Under the pieces are notes generated by a model, which saw only the letters and a list, made by a program, of their open reading frames with translations, was not told the DNA's origin and did no database searches. Shown piece by piece: positions 24,218-33,850 of a stretch of DNA of 64,000 bases. Numbering within the stretch: position 1 is the first letter of the stretch; each line of letters starts with the position of its first letter. Both the position numbers and the translations under genes were made by a program. Origin of the DNA: Janibacter terrae NBRC 107853 (lineage in GTDB: Bacteria; Actinomycetota; Actinomycetes; Actinomycetales; Dermatophilaceae). Location of the stretch: the NCBI RefSeq assembly GCF_001591405.1, contig NZ_BCUV01000007.1, positions 620,001 to 684,000 on the forward strand, written 5' to 3'.

Positions 24218-26362
24218 ATGTCCCTCACGAAGAAGGGCCTGTCGCTGCTGGTCGGCGCGGGTGCGGCCACCGCACTCTTCGCCACGGCCGGTGCAGCCCA
24301 CGCCGCCGACCCCGTCGCCCCCGGTGGCATCGACGCCTCGCTGACCACGGTCAACCTGCTCAACCTCAACGACTTCCACGGTCGCATCGACGACGACGGC
24401 ACCGGTGACCTCGGCAAGGCCTTCGCCTGCACGATCGTCACGACCCGCGCGTCACTCGGCGAGGGCTCGACCGCCCTCGTGTCGGCCGGCGACAACATCG
24501 GCGCCTCGCCCTTCACCTCGGCCTCCCAGGAGGACCTGCCGACGATCGAGTTCCTCAACGCGGTCGGCCTGCGGGCCACCGCCGTCGGCAACCACGAGTT
24601 CGACCGCGGCTTCTCCGACCTCACCGGTCGGGTCGACCGGGCGGCGGACTACGACCAGCTCGGCGCCAACGTCTACGAGCGCGGCACGACCATCCCCGCG
24701 ATGCAGGAGTACACGGTCCTCGAGATCGGCGGCCTCGACGTCGGCATCGTCGGCGCGGTCACCCAGGACACCCCGACCCTCGTCTCCCCGCAGGGCGTCG
24801 CCGGCCTGGACTTCGGCGACCCGGTCGAGGCGGTCAACCGCGTGGCCGCCCAGCTCAAGGACGGCGACGCCACCAACGGCGAGGCCGACATCGTCGTCGC
24901 CGAGTACCACGAGGGCGCGACCGAGAGTGACGGCGTGACGACCCTGCAGGAGCAGATCGACGCCGGCGGGGCCTTCGCCAAGATCGTCACCGGCACGACC
25001 GCCGAGGTCGACGCGATCTTCACCGGCCACACCCACAAGGAGTACGCCTGGGACGCCCCCGTCCCCGGCGGCGAGGGCACCCGCCCGGTCCTCCAGACCG
25101 GTTCCTACGCCGACAACCTCGGCCAGCTCGAGCTCGGCTACGACCCGGCGACCGGCAAGGTCACCCAGTACTCCGCCACCAACGTCCCGGTCGCGCCCCC
25201 GACCGCCGGGTGCGCGAACGACCCGGCCTACGCCTCGGCCGGGCGGATCGTCGACGAGGCCGTCGCGCAGGCCGAGGAGGTCGGCAAGCAGGTCATCGGC
25301 TCGGTGAGCGACGACATCACGACCGCCCACACCGACGGCACGCGCGACAACCGCCAGCGCGAGTCCACCCTCGGCAACCTCACCGCCGACATCTGGCTCG
25401 ACGCCCTCAATGCGCCCGGTCGCTCCGGCGCCGACATCGGCATCATGAACCCCGGTGGGCTGCGGGCCGAGCTGCTGTACGCCCCGTCCACCGACGAGCG
25501 CCCGGGCGAGGTGACCTACGCCGAGGCGGCGTCGATCAACCCCTTCGCCAACACGCTGATGACGGTCGACCTCACGGGCGCCCAGGTCATCACCCTGCTG
25601 GAGCAGCAGTGGCAGCCGGAGGGGTCCTCGCGCCCCTTCCTCAAGCTGGGCCTGTCGGACAACGTGACCTACACCTTCGACCCCGACGCGGCGAAGGGCA
25701 GCCACATCACCTCGGTGAGCATCGACGGCGCGCCCATCGATGAGGCCGCGACGTACACGATCAGCTCCGGGTCCTTCCTCATCGGTGGCGGTGACAACTT
25801 CACCGTCCTGCAGGAGGGCAGCAACGCCAAGGACACCGGCCTCATCGACACCGACGCCTTCGTCAACTACTTCTCCGCGCGCGACGAGGTCGGCCCGGAC
25901 TTCCGCAAGCAGGCCATCGCCATCACGGACCAGCCCACCGCCCTGACCGCCGGTGAGGAGGTCTCCTTCACGGCCTCCGGCTTCGACCTCACCTCCCTCG
26001 GCGCCCCGACCAACACCCAGGTCGAGGTCTTCGTCGGCGACGGCTCCGTCGGGACCTTCCCGATCACCGCGGGCCTGATCGACGGCGTCCCGACCCGCAA
26101 CGGCACCGCCGACATCAGCTTCACCGTCCCCGAGGGGGTGACCGGTGACGCGACCGTCACCCTGGTCGCCGCGCCGAGCGGGACCACGGCGACCTTCCCC
26201 GTCACGGTCACGGCTGGTGACTCCGCACGCCCCGGCAAGGGCAACGCCGCGGAGCGCCCCGGCAAGGGCAACCAGCTCGGTGAGCGCCCCGGCGCTGCCG
26301 ACGGTCGCCCCGGCGTGGGCAATGACACCAAGGTCCGCCCCGGGGTCGGCAACAACAAGTAG
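24218..26362 (+). CDS. Secreted 5'-nucleotidase / UDP-sugar hydrolase (UshA family)
   Basis: The chosen ATG follows GGGAGGA at 7 bases and yields 714 residues. Residues 1-29 are a Sec signal peptide (LTKKGLSLLVGAGAATALF) with likely cleavage after AHA. The metallophosphoesterase domain has LLNLNDFHGRID, VSAGDNIGASPF, GNHEFDRGF and FTGHTHKEYAW. The 5'-nucleotidase C domain has STLGNLTADIWLDAL, GIMNPGGLRAELL and ASINPFANTLMTVDL, with the substrate Phe region near SGSFLIGGGDNF. An Ig-like region follows, then from residue about 670 a tail with four RPG(K/V)GN hexapeptides. There is no LPXTG motif or terminal helix. It should hydrolyse extracellular nucleotides and feed nucleoside salvage. Confidence 0.92.
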   Translation: MSLTKKGLSLLVGAGAATALFATAGAAHAADPVAPGGIDASLTTVNLLNLNDFHGRIDDDGTGDLGKAFACTIVTTRASLGEGSTALVSAGDNIGASPFTSASQEDLPTIEFLNAVGLRATAVGNHEFDRGFSDLTGRVDRAADYDQLGANVYERGTTIPAMQEYTVLEIGGLDVGIVGAVTQDTPTLVSPQGVAGLDFGDPVEAVNRVAAQLKDGDATNGEADIVVAEYHEGATESDGVTTLQEQIDAGGAFAKIVTGTTAEVDAIFTGHTHKEYAWDAPVPGGEGTRPVLQTGSYADNLGQLELGYDPATGKVTQYSATNVPVAPPTAGCANDPAYASAGRIVDEAVAQAEEVGKQVIGSVSDDITTAHTDGTRDNRQRESTLGNLTADIWLDALNAPGRSGADIGIMNPGGLRAELLYAPSTDERPGEVTYAEAASINPFANTLMTVDLTGAQVITLLEQQWQPEGSSRPFLKLGLSDNVTYTFDPDAAKGSHITSVSIDGAPIDEAATYTISSGSFLIGGGDNFTVLQEGSNAKDTGLIDTDAFVNYFSARDEVGPDFRKQAIAITDQPTALTAGEEVSFTASGFDLTSLGAPTNTQVEVFVGDGSVGTFPITAGLIDGVPTRNGTADISFTVPEGVTGDATVTLVAAPSGTTATFPVTVTAGDSARPGKGNAAERPGKGNQLGERPGAADGRPGVGNDTKVRPGVGNNK

Positions 26363-26368
26363 CAGCCT

Positions 26369-26414
26369 GACGAAGGGGGTCACGTACCAGATCCGGTGTG
26401 TGGCCCCCTTCGTC
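26369..26414. terminator. Terminator after the 5'-nucleotidase gene
   Basis: The inverted repeat has GACGAAGGGGG on the left and its complement on the right, extended inward by TCAC/GTGG with one G-T pair around a 16-base loop. It begins 7 bases after the stop. The arms are an inverted pair of the recurrent CGAAGGGGG motif. Confidence 0.8.
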
Positions 26415-26450
26415 GTGCCCGGCCGATCGTGCATGGGGGAGGATCTGGGG

Positions 26451-27263
26451 GTGGCTGAGACGCAGATCGAGTTCGTGCCCGACGATCACGGCGGGGTGAC
26501 GGTCATGCGGGACGGGCATCCGCAGAGCCACGTCGACGTCGACGACCCGGAGCACCTCGTCTTCGAGTACGTGCAGCACATGGCCGCGGTGCTCGACGCG
26601 GTCTTCCCCGGGCCCGACCCGATCGGGGTGACGCACGTCGGCGGCGCCGGCCTGAGCCTGCCCCGCTGGGTGCACACCACCCGCCCGGGCTCGCCGCAGA
26701 TCGTCCTCGAGCCCGACGAGGCCCTCACCGCCGTCGTCCGCGAGGAGCTGCCGCTGCCGCGCGGTCACCGGATCCGGGTGCGGCCCCAGCTCGGTCGCCC
26801 CGGGCTCGAGGCGCTCAAGGACGCGTCGGCCCACGCGGTCGTCGTCGACGCCTTCGACGCGGGGAGGGTCCCGGCGGACCTCCAGACCGTCGAGTTCTTC
26901 GGGCACGTGGCGCGGGTGCTGCGACCGGACGGGGTGCTCGTCATGAACTGCCCCGACGAGCCGGGGTGGCGCCACCTCGCGGACGTCGTCGCCGGGCTGC
27001 GCACCACGTGCGAGCACGTGGCGCTCGTCGCCATGCGCGATGTCCTCAAGGGCCGCCGCTACGGCAACGCCGTGCTCGTCGCCGCGCACCGCCCGCTCGA
27101 TCTCGACGAGATCCGACGGCAGGTGGGGCGCTGGCCCTTCCCCTCGGGTGTCCTGGCCGGCGCCGAGCTGACCCGGCGCACCGCGACCGGGAAGGCGATC
27201 ACCGACGCCGGGTCCCGCCCTTCGCCCACGGCTCCCGACCCGGGGCGCTGGCGGGTGCGCTGA
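26451..27263 (+). CDS. Spermidine synthase-like methyltransferase-fold protein
   Basis: I choose the GTG 8 bases after GGGAGGA rather than the ATG 18 bases further upstream; the product has 270 residues. It has a Rossmann-like methyltransferase core: THVGGAGLSLPRW, QIVLEPDEALTAVV, AHAVVVDAFDAGRVPADL and EFFGHVARVLRPDGVLVMN. This matches the spermidine-synthase-like group of actinobacteria. True polyamine synthases have GGGDG and an acidic catalytic residue; here the first motif is GGAGL, so aminopropyl transfer is doubtful. It is convergent with the HAD phosphatase; the two stops are adjacent. Confidence 0.78.
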   Translation: MAETQIEFVPDDHGGVTVMRDGHPQSHVDVDDPEHLVFEYVQHMAAVLDAVFPGPDPIGVTHVGGAGLSLPRWVHTTRPGSPQIVLEPDEALTAVVREELPLPRGHRIRVRPQLGRPGLEALKDASAHAVVVDAFDAGRVPADLQTVEFFGHVARVLRPDGVLVMNCPDEPGWRHLADVVAGLRTTCEHVALVAMRDVLKGRRYGNAVLVAAHRPLDLDEIRRQVGRWPFPSGVLAGAELTRRTATGKAITDAGSRPSPTAPDPGRWRVR

Positions 27264-27929
27264 TCAGCCCAGGCCGGTCAGTCGGGTGAGGACCGAAGGG
27301 AGGTCGGCCAGGTCGTCGACGACGGCGCTGGCGCCCGCCATCCAGCCCGTCGGCGTCATGTCGCTGCGGTAGCCGACGACCGGCATGCCGGCCGCGACCG
27401 CCGCCTCGATGCCCGCGCGGCTGTCCTCGACGACGATGCAGCGCTCCGGCGGGTAGCCCATCTCACGGGCCGCGAGGAGGAAGACGTCGGGCGCCGGCTT
27501 GCCGTGCTCGACCTGCTCGGCGCTGAACCGTACCCCCTCCGGAAAGAACCCGTCGAGCCCGGTGCGCTCGAGCTTGGTGCCGATGGCCGCGAGCAGCGAC
27601 CCCGAGGCGACGCAGACCTGCAGGCCGAGGTCGCGCACGGCGGCGACGGCCTCGGCCGCCCCGGCGACCGGCTCGAGCTCCTCCTGGCTGCGCGCGAACT
27701 CGGCCCGCCAGGCCCGCTCCCACTCGGGGTCGGGCACCGCCCCGGTGAGCTCGGTGAGCGTGACCCGGTTGTCCTTGTAGGCCTTGCCGACGAAGGCCTC
27801 GACCGCATCGGTCTCGGTGAAGTCGACCCCGGCGTCACGCATCATGCCGGTCCAGGTGCGCACGTTCAGGCGTTCGCTGTCGACGAGCACACCGTCGCAG
27901 TCGAAGACCACCAGCCAGTCGGCACCCAT
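27264..27929 (-). CDS. HAD-superfamily phosphatase (beta-phosphoglucomutase/Gph-like)
   Basis: The ATG encoding MGADWLVVFDCDGVLVDS is chosen because motif I follows directly; the product has 221 residues. Motif I is FDCDGVLVDSE, motif II VASGS, motif III HGKPAPDVFLLA and motif IV VVEDSRAGIEAA. A helical cap follows motif I. Substrates of this group are small phosphorylated sugars such as phosphoglycolate or beta-phosphoglucose; the exact one cannot be told. It starts one base after the purL stop and so is the last gene of the purS-purQ-purL unit. Confidence 0.88.
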   Translation of the reverse strand: MGADWLVVFDCDGVLVDSERLNVRTWTGMMRDAGVDFTETDAVEAFVGKAYKDNRVTLTELTGAVPDPEWERAWRAEFARSQEELEPVAGAAEAVAAVRDLGLQVCVASGSLLAAIGTKLERTGLDGFFPEGVRFSAEQVEHGKPAPDVFLLAAREMGYPPERCIVVEDSRAGIEAAVAAGMPVVGYRSDMTPTGWMAGASAVVDDLADLPSVLTRLTGLG

Positions 27930-27930
27930 G

Positions 27931-30219
27931 TCAGCCGAAGTAGCGCGCCATCGTGCCCGTGTGCGCCTCGCGCAGCTGCTCGAGCGACAGCTCGAAGGCA
28001 CCCTTGACCTTGAGCGTCCCGCCGTCGGTGGAGCCGATGCGCGCCACCGGCACCCCGTGGGTCTCGGCGATGCCGACGACCGCGGCGAGGTCCTCCTCGG
28101 AGGAGACGGTGACGACGGCGCGCGCCGTGGACTCGGAGTACAGCGCGGTGAAGGCGTCGATGCCGTCCCGCTCCAGGACCGGGGCGAGGTCGACGGACGC
28201 GCCGGTGCCGCCGTGGAGCACGGACTCGGCGAGGGCGACCGCGAGGCCGCCGTCGGAGAGGTCGTGGGCGCTGGTGAGCAGGCCGCGGCGCACCGCGTCG
28301 CCGAAGAAGCCGGCGAGCGCCTTCTCCGCGGCGAGGTCGACCCGGGGCGGACGTCCGCCGAGGTGGCCGTGCAGCGCGTGCGCCCACTCGCCGCCGTCGA
28401 GCTCGTCGCGGGTCGCGCCGAGGAGGAGGACGGTCTCCCCCTTCGCCCCGAAGCCGGAGGAGACGCTCGTCGCGACGTCGTCGAGGACGCCGAGCACGCC
28501 GACCACCGGGGTCGGGTGGATCGCGGTCTCCCCGGTCTGGTTGTAGAAGGAGACGTTGCCGCCGGTCACCGGGATGCCGAGCTCGAGGCACGCGTCGAAG
28601 AGCCCGTCGATGGCCTGCTGGAACTGCCACATGACGGCCGGGTCCTCCGGCGAGCCGAAGTTGAGGCAGTCGGTGACCGCCAGGGGCAACGCCCCCGACG
28701 TCGCGACATTGCGGTAGGACTCGGCGAGCGCCAGCTGCGCGCCGGCGTACGGGTCGAGCCGGCCGAAGCGGCCGTTGCAGTCCGTCGAGACGGCGACGCC
28801 GAGACCGGACTCCTCGTCGACGCGGACCACGCCGGAGTCGTGCGGCATCGCGCGCCTGGTGTTGCCCAGGACGTAGCGGTCGTACTGGTCGGTGACCCAG
28901 GACTTGTCGCAGATGTTGGGCGAGGCGAGCAGCGCGAGCAGGTCCGCGCCGAGGTCGCTCGGACGGGGAAGGGAGCCGCTCCCGTCCTCCTGCAGCGCGT
29001 CGAGCCACTGCGGCCGGGCGATCGGACGCTCGTAGACCGGGCCGTCGTGGGCCACGGAGCGCGGCGGCACGTCGACGATGGTCTCGCCGTGCCACGTGAC
29101 GGTGAGGCGGTCACCCTCGGTGACCTCGCCGAGCACGGCGGCCTCGACGTCCCAGCGACCGGTGATCTCGAGGAAGGCGTCGAGCTTGTCGGGCGCGACC
29201 ACGGCCATCATCCGCTCCTGCGACTCCGACATGAGGATCTCCTCGGGGGAGAGCGTGGAGTCGCGCAGCGGGACGCGGTCGAGCTCGACGGCCATGCCGC
29301 CGTCACCGGCGGAGGCGAGCTCGGAGGTCGCGCAGGACAGGCCCGCGCCACCGAGGTCCTGGATGCCCTCGACGACGCCGGCGGCGTAGAGGTCGAGGCA
29401 GCACTCGATGAGCACCTTCTCCGCGAAGGGGTCGCCGACCTGGACGGCGGGCCGCCGAGAAGACGCAGTCGGGCCGTCCGAAAAGCTCTCGGAGGCGAGC
29501 ACGGAGACGCCACCGATGCCGTCGCCGCCCGTCTTGGCGCCGAAGAGGACGATCTTGTTGCCCGCGCCCGACGCGTTGGCCAGGTGCAGGTCCTCGTGGC
29601 GCAGCGAGCCGACGCACAGGGCGTTGACGAGCGGGTTGCCCTGGTAGCACTCGTCGAAGACGACCTCGCCGCCGATGTTGGGCAGGCCGAGGGAGTTGCC
29701 GTAGCCGCCGATGCCCTTGACGACGCCGGGCAGGACGCGCGCGGTGTCGGGGTGGTCGATGGCGCCGAAGCGAAGGGGGTCCATCACCGCGATCGGGCGC
29801 GCGCCCATCGCCATGATGTCGCGGACGATGCCGCCGATGCCGGTCGCCGCACCCTGGTAGGGCTCGACATAGCTCGGGTGGTTGTGGGACTCGACCTTGA
29901 AGGTCACCGCCCAGCCCTGGCCGATGTCGATGACGCCCGCGTTCTCGCCGATGCCGGCGAGGGTCTTGCCGAGCGGGGTCTCGCTCGGCAGGTCACCGAA
30001 GCGGCGCAGGTGCACCTTGGAGGACTTGTAGCTGCAGTGCTCCGACCACATGACCGAGTACATCGCCAGCTCGGCGCTCGTGGGGCGACGGCCGAGGATC
30101 TCGCGGATGCGCGCGTACTCGTCCTCCTTGAGACCGAGCTCGGCCCAGGGCTGCTCGGTGTCGGGGCTCTCGCCCGCGCGGGTGACGGTGTCGAGGGTAC
30201 TCATGCGGTGCTGACTCAT
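27931..30219 (-). CDS. purL: Phosphoribosylformylglycinamidine synthase subunit PurL
   Basis: The ATG overlaps the purQ stop as ATGA; the product has 762 residues, the small-subunit PurL type that works with PurS and PurQ. Key blocks are [43 protein letters not shown]-like sequence near the first AIRS domain, [27 protein letters not shown] and [12 protein letters not shown]. It makes FGAM from FGAR, ATP and ammonia delivered by PurQ. A second in-frame ATG lies 15 bases downstream. Confidence 0.97.
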   Translation of the reverse strand: MSQHRMSTLDTVTRAGESPDTEQPWAELGLKEDEYARIREILGRRPTSAELAMYSVMWSEHCSYKSSKVHLRRFGDLPSETPLGKTLAGIGENAGVIDIGQGWAVTFKVESHNHPSYVEPYQGAATGIGGIVRDIMAMGARPIAVMDPLRFGAIDHPDTARVLPGVVKGIGGYGNSLGLPNIGGEVVFDECYQGNPLVNALCVGSLRHEDLHLANASGAGNKIVLFGAKTGGDGIGGVSVLASESFSDGPTASSRRPAVQVGDPFAEKVLIECCLDLYAAGVVEGIQDLGGAGLSCATSELASAGDGGMAVELDRVPLRDSTLSPEEILMSESQERMMAVVAPDKLDAFLEITGRWDVEAAVLGEVTEGDRLTVTWHGETIVDVPPRSVAHDGPVYERPIARPQWLDALQEDGSGSLPRPSDLGADLLALLASPNICDKSWVTDQYDRYVLGNTRRAMPHDSGVVRVDEESGLGVAVSTDCNGRFGRLDPYAGAQLALAESYRNVATSGALPLAVTDCLNFGSPEDPAVMWQFQQAIDGLFDACLELGIPVTGGNVSFYNQTGETAIHPTPVVGVLGVLDDVATSVSSGFGAKGETVLLLGATRDELDGGEWAHALHGHLGGRPPRVDLAAEKALAGFFGDAVRRGLLTSAHDLSDGGLAVALAESVLHGGTGASVDLAPVLERDGIDAFTALYSESTARAVVTVSSEEDLAAVVGIAETHGVPVARIGSTDGGTLKVKGAFELSLEQLREAHTGTMARYFG

Positions 30220-30887
30220 GCGCTCGCCATCTGCTCGAGGACGGAGGTGAAGAAGGTGCGCCCGTCGAGGCCCGGGCCGTAGCCCTCCTCGACGGCGTGC
30301 TCGGGGTGCGGCATGAGGCCGACGACGTTGCCGCGCTCGTTGGTGATGCCGGCGATGCCGCGGGAGGAGCCGTTGGGGTTGTCGCCGACGTAGCGGAAGG
30401 CGACCTGGCCCTCGCCCTCGAGCCGGTCGAGGGTGGCCTCGTCGGCGACGAACTGGCCGTCCTGGTTCTTCAGGACGACGGTGATCTCCTGCCCGTCCTC
30501 GAAACCGGTGGTCCACGCGGTCGACGCGTTCTCGACGCGCAGGACCTGGTCACGGCAGAGGAACCGGCGGTGGTCGTTCTGGATCATCGAGCCCGGCAGC
30601 AGGTGCGACTCGGTGAGGATCTGGAAGCCGTTGCAGATCCCGAGGACCGGGAGCCCCCCCTTCGCGGCCGTGATGATCTCGCTCATGACCGGGGCGAAGC
30701 GGGCGATGGCCCCCGCGCGCAGGTAGTCGCCGTACGAGAACCCGCCGGGGATGACGACCGCGTCGACGCCGCGCAGGTCCGCGTGACCGTGCCACAGCTC
30801 GACGGCCTCGCCGCCGGCGATGCGGACGGCGCGGCGGGCGTCGGAGTCGTCGAGGCTGCCGGGGAAGGTGACGACGCCGATCCTCAC
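30216..30887 (-). CDS. purQ: Phosphoribosylformylglycinamidine synthase subunit PurQ (glutaminase)
   Basis: The product has 223 residues. It is a class I glutamine amidotransferase: [30 protein letters not shown], nucleophile Cys in [10 protein letters not shown], and the His-Glu pair in [11 protein letters not shown]. It supplies ammonia to PurL. The GTG start overlaps the purS stop (GTGA) and the stop overlaps the purL start (ATGA), so all three subunits are translationally coupled. Confidence 0.97.
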   Translation of the reverse strand: MRIGVVTFPGSLDDSDARRAVRIAGGEAVELWHGHADLRGVDAVVIPGGFSYGDYLRAGAIARFAPVMSEIITAAKGGLPVLGICNGFQILTESHLLPGSMIQNDHRRFLCRDQVLRVENASTAWTTGFEDGQEITVVLKNQDGQFVADEATLDRLEGEGQVAFRYVGDNPNGSSRGIAGITNERGNVVGLMPHPEHAVEEGYGPGLDGRTFFTSVLEQMASA

Positions 30888-31174
30888 GCGCCGGCCCCGG
30901 TGATCGGCGCCTGCTCCGGCTCGTCGCTCGTCAGCTCGTGGACGCTCACGACGTCCTCGATGACGGGGTTGGACAGGAGCGTCTCGGCGGCCTCCCGGGC
31001 CTGTGCGAGGTGCGCGTCGGTGACGTCACCGTCCACGGAGAGGACGAAGCGCTTGCCCTGCCTCACGTCGGTGAACTGGTCCAGGCCGAGCCGGGGCAGC
31101 GCCCCGCGGACCGCCTGACCCTGCGGGTCGAGGATCTCGGGCTTGAGCATGACGTCGACGACGATGCGTCCCAC
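30884..31174 (-). CDS. purS: Phosphoribosylformylglycinamidine synthase subunit PurS
   Basis: The GTG start follows AGGAG on the minus strand, giving 96 residues. [18 protein letters not shown] and [12 protein letters not shown] are typical of PurS. It is somewhat longer than the usual 80-85 residues because of an acidic C-terminal tail ([14 protein letters not shown]). It bridges PurQ and PurL in the FGAM synthase complex and is the first gene of the operon. The 67-base divergent gap to the ABC1 kinase gene holds a copy of CGAAGGGGG; I see no riboswitch in it. Confidence 0.94.
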   Translation of the reverse strand: MGRIVVDVMLKPEILDPQGQAVRGALPRLGLDQFTDVRQGKRFVLSVDGDVTDAHLAQAREAAETLLSNPVIEDVVSVHELTSDEPEQAPITGAGA

Positions 31175-31241
31175 GGGGCGTCTCCTGAACTGGCGAAGGG
31201 GGGTGCGTCCGGCGTCGAGTCTAGTTGGGCAGGATGTGCCC

Positions 31242-32897
31242 ATGAGCAGCAGCCGGTACTCCGACCTCGTGCGACTCCTCCTGCGCCACGGACGGGGCGA
31301 CCTCTTCGCGGGAGCCCAGCAGGACGACCTCGCCGACGACGCGGACCTCCCGCAGGGGACGACGGAGGGCGCCGAGGCCTTCGCCGCGGACCTCGAGGCG
31401 ATGGGGCCGACCTACATCAAGCTCGGCCAGCTGCTCTCCACCCGCTTCGACCTGCTGCCACCGGCCTACACCGAGGCGCTGACGCGGCTGCAGGACTCGG
31501 TGGAACCGTTCCCCTTCGAGCAGGTCCGCGAGATCGTCGAGGCGGAGCTCGGGGCGCGGATCAAGGACCTCTTCGCCACCTTCGACGAGGAGCCGCTCGC
31601 GGCGGCCTCGCTCGGTCAGGTCCACCGGGCGACCACCCGCTCCGGCCGGGACGTCGTCGTCAAGGTGCAGCGGCCCGACGTGCGCGAGACCGTCCGCGGC
31701 GACATGGACGCGCTCGACACCATCACCGGCCTCGCGGACAAGCACACGAGCGTCGGCCGCTCCTACGGGCTCAACCAGCTGCTGCGCGAGTTCCGGCGCT
31801 CGCTCGTCGACGAGCTCGACTACCGCCGCGAGGCGCGCAACCTGCTGCGCTTCATCGAGCTGACCGAGGAGCACGACCGGCTCGTCGTGCCCGAGCCGGT
31901 GCTCCAGCTGACGACGACGCGGGTGCTCACGATGGAGCACATCGAGGGCCGCAAGGTCACCGACCTCGGTCCCCTGGCGCTCATCGACCTCGACGCCCGC
32001 CCGCTCGTCGAGCAGCTCTTCCACTGCTACCTGCGGATGATCCTCGACGACGGGGTGCTGCACGCCGACCCGCACCCGGGCAACCTGCTCGTCACCGACG
32101 ACGGGCGCCTGGCGCTGCTCGACCTCGGGATGGTCGCCACCGTGCCCCAGCGGGTCCAGACGCACGTGACCAAGCTGCTGCTCGCGATCAACGACGGGGA
32201 GGGCGAGGAGGCCGCGGCGGTCCTGGCCGACATGGGCCACCCGCTCGAGGACCACGACGCGGGCGCCTTCCGCGACGAGGTGGCGCACCTCGTGAGCGAG
32301 GCCGTGGCCAGCGGCTCGGACGTGCAGGCCGGCCGGCTGCTCGTCGAGCTGTCCCGGCTCTCCGGGGTCCACGGCCTGCGGCCGCCCGCCGAGATGGCGA
32401 TGATCGGCAAGGCGCTGCTCAACCTCGACCAGACGACGACGCACCTCGACCCGGACTTCTCCCCCGCGGAGGCGATCCGGGACAACGTCTCGGACATCTT
32501 CGTCTCCTCGCTCAAGGTCTCCCCCGGCGGCCTGCTCACCGCCGCCATCGAGACCAAGGAGTTCACCGCGCAGCTGCCCAAGCGGGCCAACCGCATCCTC
32601 GACACCCTCGCCCGCGGCGAGATGCGGCTGCGGGTGGACGCCATCGACGAGCAGCGGCTGCACCTCGTGCTGCAGCGGGTCGCCAACCGGCTGACGCTCG
32701 GCCTGATCATCGCGGCGACGATCATCGGCGCGGCGATGATGATGCGCGTCGAGACCGACGTGACGGTCCTCGGGTTCCCGGCGATCGCGATGCTCTTCTT
32801 CAGCGTCGCCGTCCTGGCCGCCGTGGCGCTCGGCGTGCACATCGTGCTGACCGACCGGGAGATCGCGCGCAGCCACCCCTCGCGCGACGAGGGCTAG
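31242..32897 (+). CDS. ABC1/AarF/UbiB family atypical kinase
   Basis: The ATG lies 7 bases after AGGA; the product has 551 residues. The family signatures are YIKLGQLLSTR (KxGQ region), AAASLGQVHRA (Ala-rich nucleotide loop), VKVQRPDV, HADPHPGNLL and LLDLGMV (DFG equivalent). Two C-terminal membrane helices follow (GLIIAATIIGAAMMM and AMLFFSVAVLAAVALGV), the usual UbiB membrane anchor. Family members support prenylquinone synthesis or lipid handling and have ATPase activity; the partner here is unknown. The stop abuts that of the convergent DUF1697 gene. Confidence 0.92.
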   Translation: MSSSRYSDLVRLLLRHGRGDLFAGAQQDDLADDADLPQGTTEGAEAFAADLEAMGPTYIKLGQLLSTRFDLLPPAYTEALTRLQDSVEPFPFEQVREIVEAELGARIKDLFATFDEEPLAAASLGQVHRATTRSGRDVVVKVQRPDVRETVRGDMDALDTITGLADKHTSVGRSYGLNQLLREFRRSLVDELDYRREARNLLRFIELTEEHDRLVVPEPVLQLTTTRVLTMEHIEGRKVTDLGPLALIDLDARPLVEQLFHCYLRMILDDGVLHADPHPGNLLVTDDGRLALLDLGMVATVPQRVQTHVTKLLLAINDGEGEEAAAVLADMGHPLEDHDAGAFRDEVAHLVSEAVASGSDVQAGRLLVELSRLSGVHGLRPPAEMAMIGKALLNLDQTTTHLDPDFSPAEAIRDNVSDIFVSSLKVSPGGLLTAAIETKEFTAQLPKRANRILDTLARGEMRLRVDAIDEQRLHLVLQRVANRLTLGLIIAATIIGAAMMMRVETDVTVLGFPAIAMLFFSVAVLAAVALGVHIVLTDREIARSHPSRDEG

Positions 32898-33437
32898 CTA
32901 GCCCCAGCGGGAGGCCAGGTCGCGCACAACCGTGAGGTTGCGGTTGGTCCACACGCCCATGGCCCGGTCGGCCGCCGCCGGCAGCTTCACCTGGTGGTAG
33001 CGGTCCTTGCCGTCGAGCACCAGGTGCACGGCCCGTCCGCGGACCGCGGCGACCTCCCCTTCGTCCTCGTGGGCCAGCAGGGCGGCACCGGCCCGGTCCG
33101 GCGCCTCCCGCATCAGCGTCACGTAGTGCGCCGCCACCGCGAAGGGGGCCTGCTGCGCCACCTCTTCCGCGTCCGCCACGACCTGCACGAGCTCCTCCGA
33201 CGTGAGGACGATCGTCATGACCTCGAACCCCCGGTCCGCGAGGAAGGCCGCCTCGAGCGTCGCGGCCACCGCGGCCGTCGAGCGCTGCCGGCTCGTCAGC
33301 CGCACGTTGCCGGTGTTGAGGTGCACCGCGACGTCGGTCGCGCCGGTCTCCTCGACGACCCGCTGCACGTCGGCCTTGGGGAACCTGCGCGTGGCGCCGA
33401 GGTTGATCGCGCGGAGGAAGGCGATGTATGTGGCCAT
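32898..33437 (-). CDS. DUF1697 family protein
   Basis: The product has 179 residues. The start MATYIAFLRAINLG and the block VAVHLNTGNVRLTS are characteristic of DUF1697, a widespread cytoplasmic family of unknown function. KDRYHQVKLPAAADRAMGVW and TNRNLTVVRDL close the domain. It is a single gene, convergent with the ABC1 kinase and divergent from the toxin-antitoxin pair, with no sign of an operon. Confidence 0.88.
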   Translation of the reverse strand: MATYIAFLRAINLGATRRFPKADVQRVVEETGATDVAVHLNTGNVRLTSRQRSTAAVAATLEAAFLADRGFEVMTIVLTSEELVQVVADAEEVAQQAPFAVAAHYVTLMREAPDRAGAALLAHEDEGEVAAVRGRAVHLVLDGKDRYHQVKLPAAADRAMGVWTNRNLTVVRDLASRWG

Positions 33438-33540
33438 GCCCCAGTATCGGTCGGCGTGTCCCGGACGCCGTGCGCACCCGCTCGATCCTCGGCCGAGTCG
33501 GAGATGTTCCCGAGCTGGGACGCCCCGGCACCAAAGACGC

Positions 33541-33546
33541 TAGAAT
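33541..33546 (+). promoter_or_regulatory. -10 box TAGAAT of the toxin-antitoxin pair, leaderless
   Basis: TAGAAT is a strong actinobacterial -10 match. It lies 7 bases before the ATG at 33554 and 1 base before another ATG, favouring the downstream codon. No ribosome site is present. Confidence 0.55.
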
Positions 33547-33553
33547 CATGTAC

Positions 33554-33850
33554 ATGTCGATGGTTCCCTTGGCCGAGGCTCGCGCCCACCTGTCCCGCAT
33601 GGTCGACGAGGCCGTGCGGACGCACCAGCGCGTGGAGATCACCCGCAACGGGCGGCGGGAGGCGGTCCTGCTGAGCGCCGAGGACTACGACATCCTCATC
33701 GAGACCCTCGACGTCCTCTCCGACGCGGAGCTCGTGCGCGAGATCGGCACATCCTTGGATGAGGCACGGCAGGGCGAGGTCCTCAGCACGGCCGAGGTCG
33801 TCGAGGCCATGCGCGCTGCCGGGCGAGGCCGGCCCCAGACCTCGCGATGA
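33554..33850 (+). CDS. Phd/YefM-type antitoxin
   Basis: The product has 98 residues from the ATG implied by the promoter; an ATG 6 bases upstream would add MY. The N-terminal half is a Phd/YefM fold: PLAEARAHLSRMVDEAV, RVEITRNGRREAVLLSAEDYD. The rest is an acidic, probably disordered toxin-neutralising tail. Antitoxins of this family bind their own promoter as dimers, so autoregulation is expected. The stop overlaps the RelE-type gene as ATGA. Confidence 0.92.
   Translation: MSMVPLAEARAHLSRMVDEAVRTHQRVEITRNGRREAVLLSAEDYDILIETLDVLSDAELVREIGTSLDEARQGEVLSTAEVVEAMRAAGRGRPQTSR

Noticed and set aside
20941-24408. Plus-strand open frame of 1155 codons opposite purF.
   Set aside because: It is antisense to purF and passes out of frame through the oxidoreductase and the nucleotidase, all of which have clear family motifs in their own frames.
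31175-31241. Purine riboswitch or other leader element before purS.
   Set aside because: The divergent gap is 67 bases and shows no three-way-junction architecture; the ribosome site follows after a short leader.
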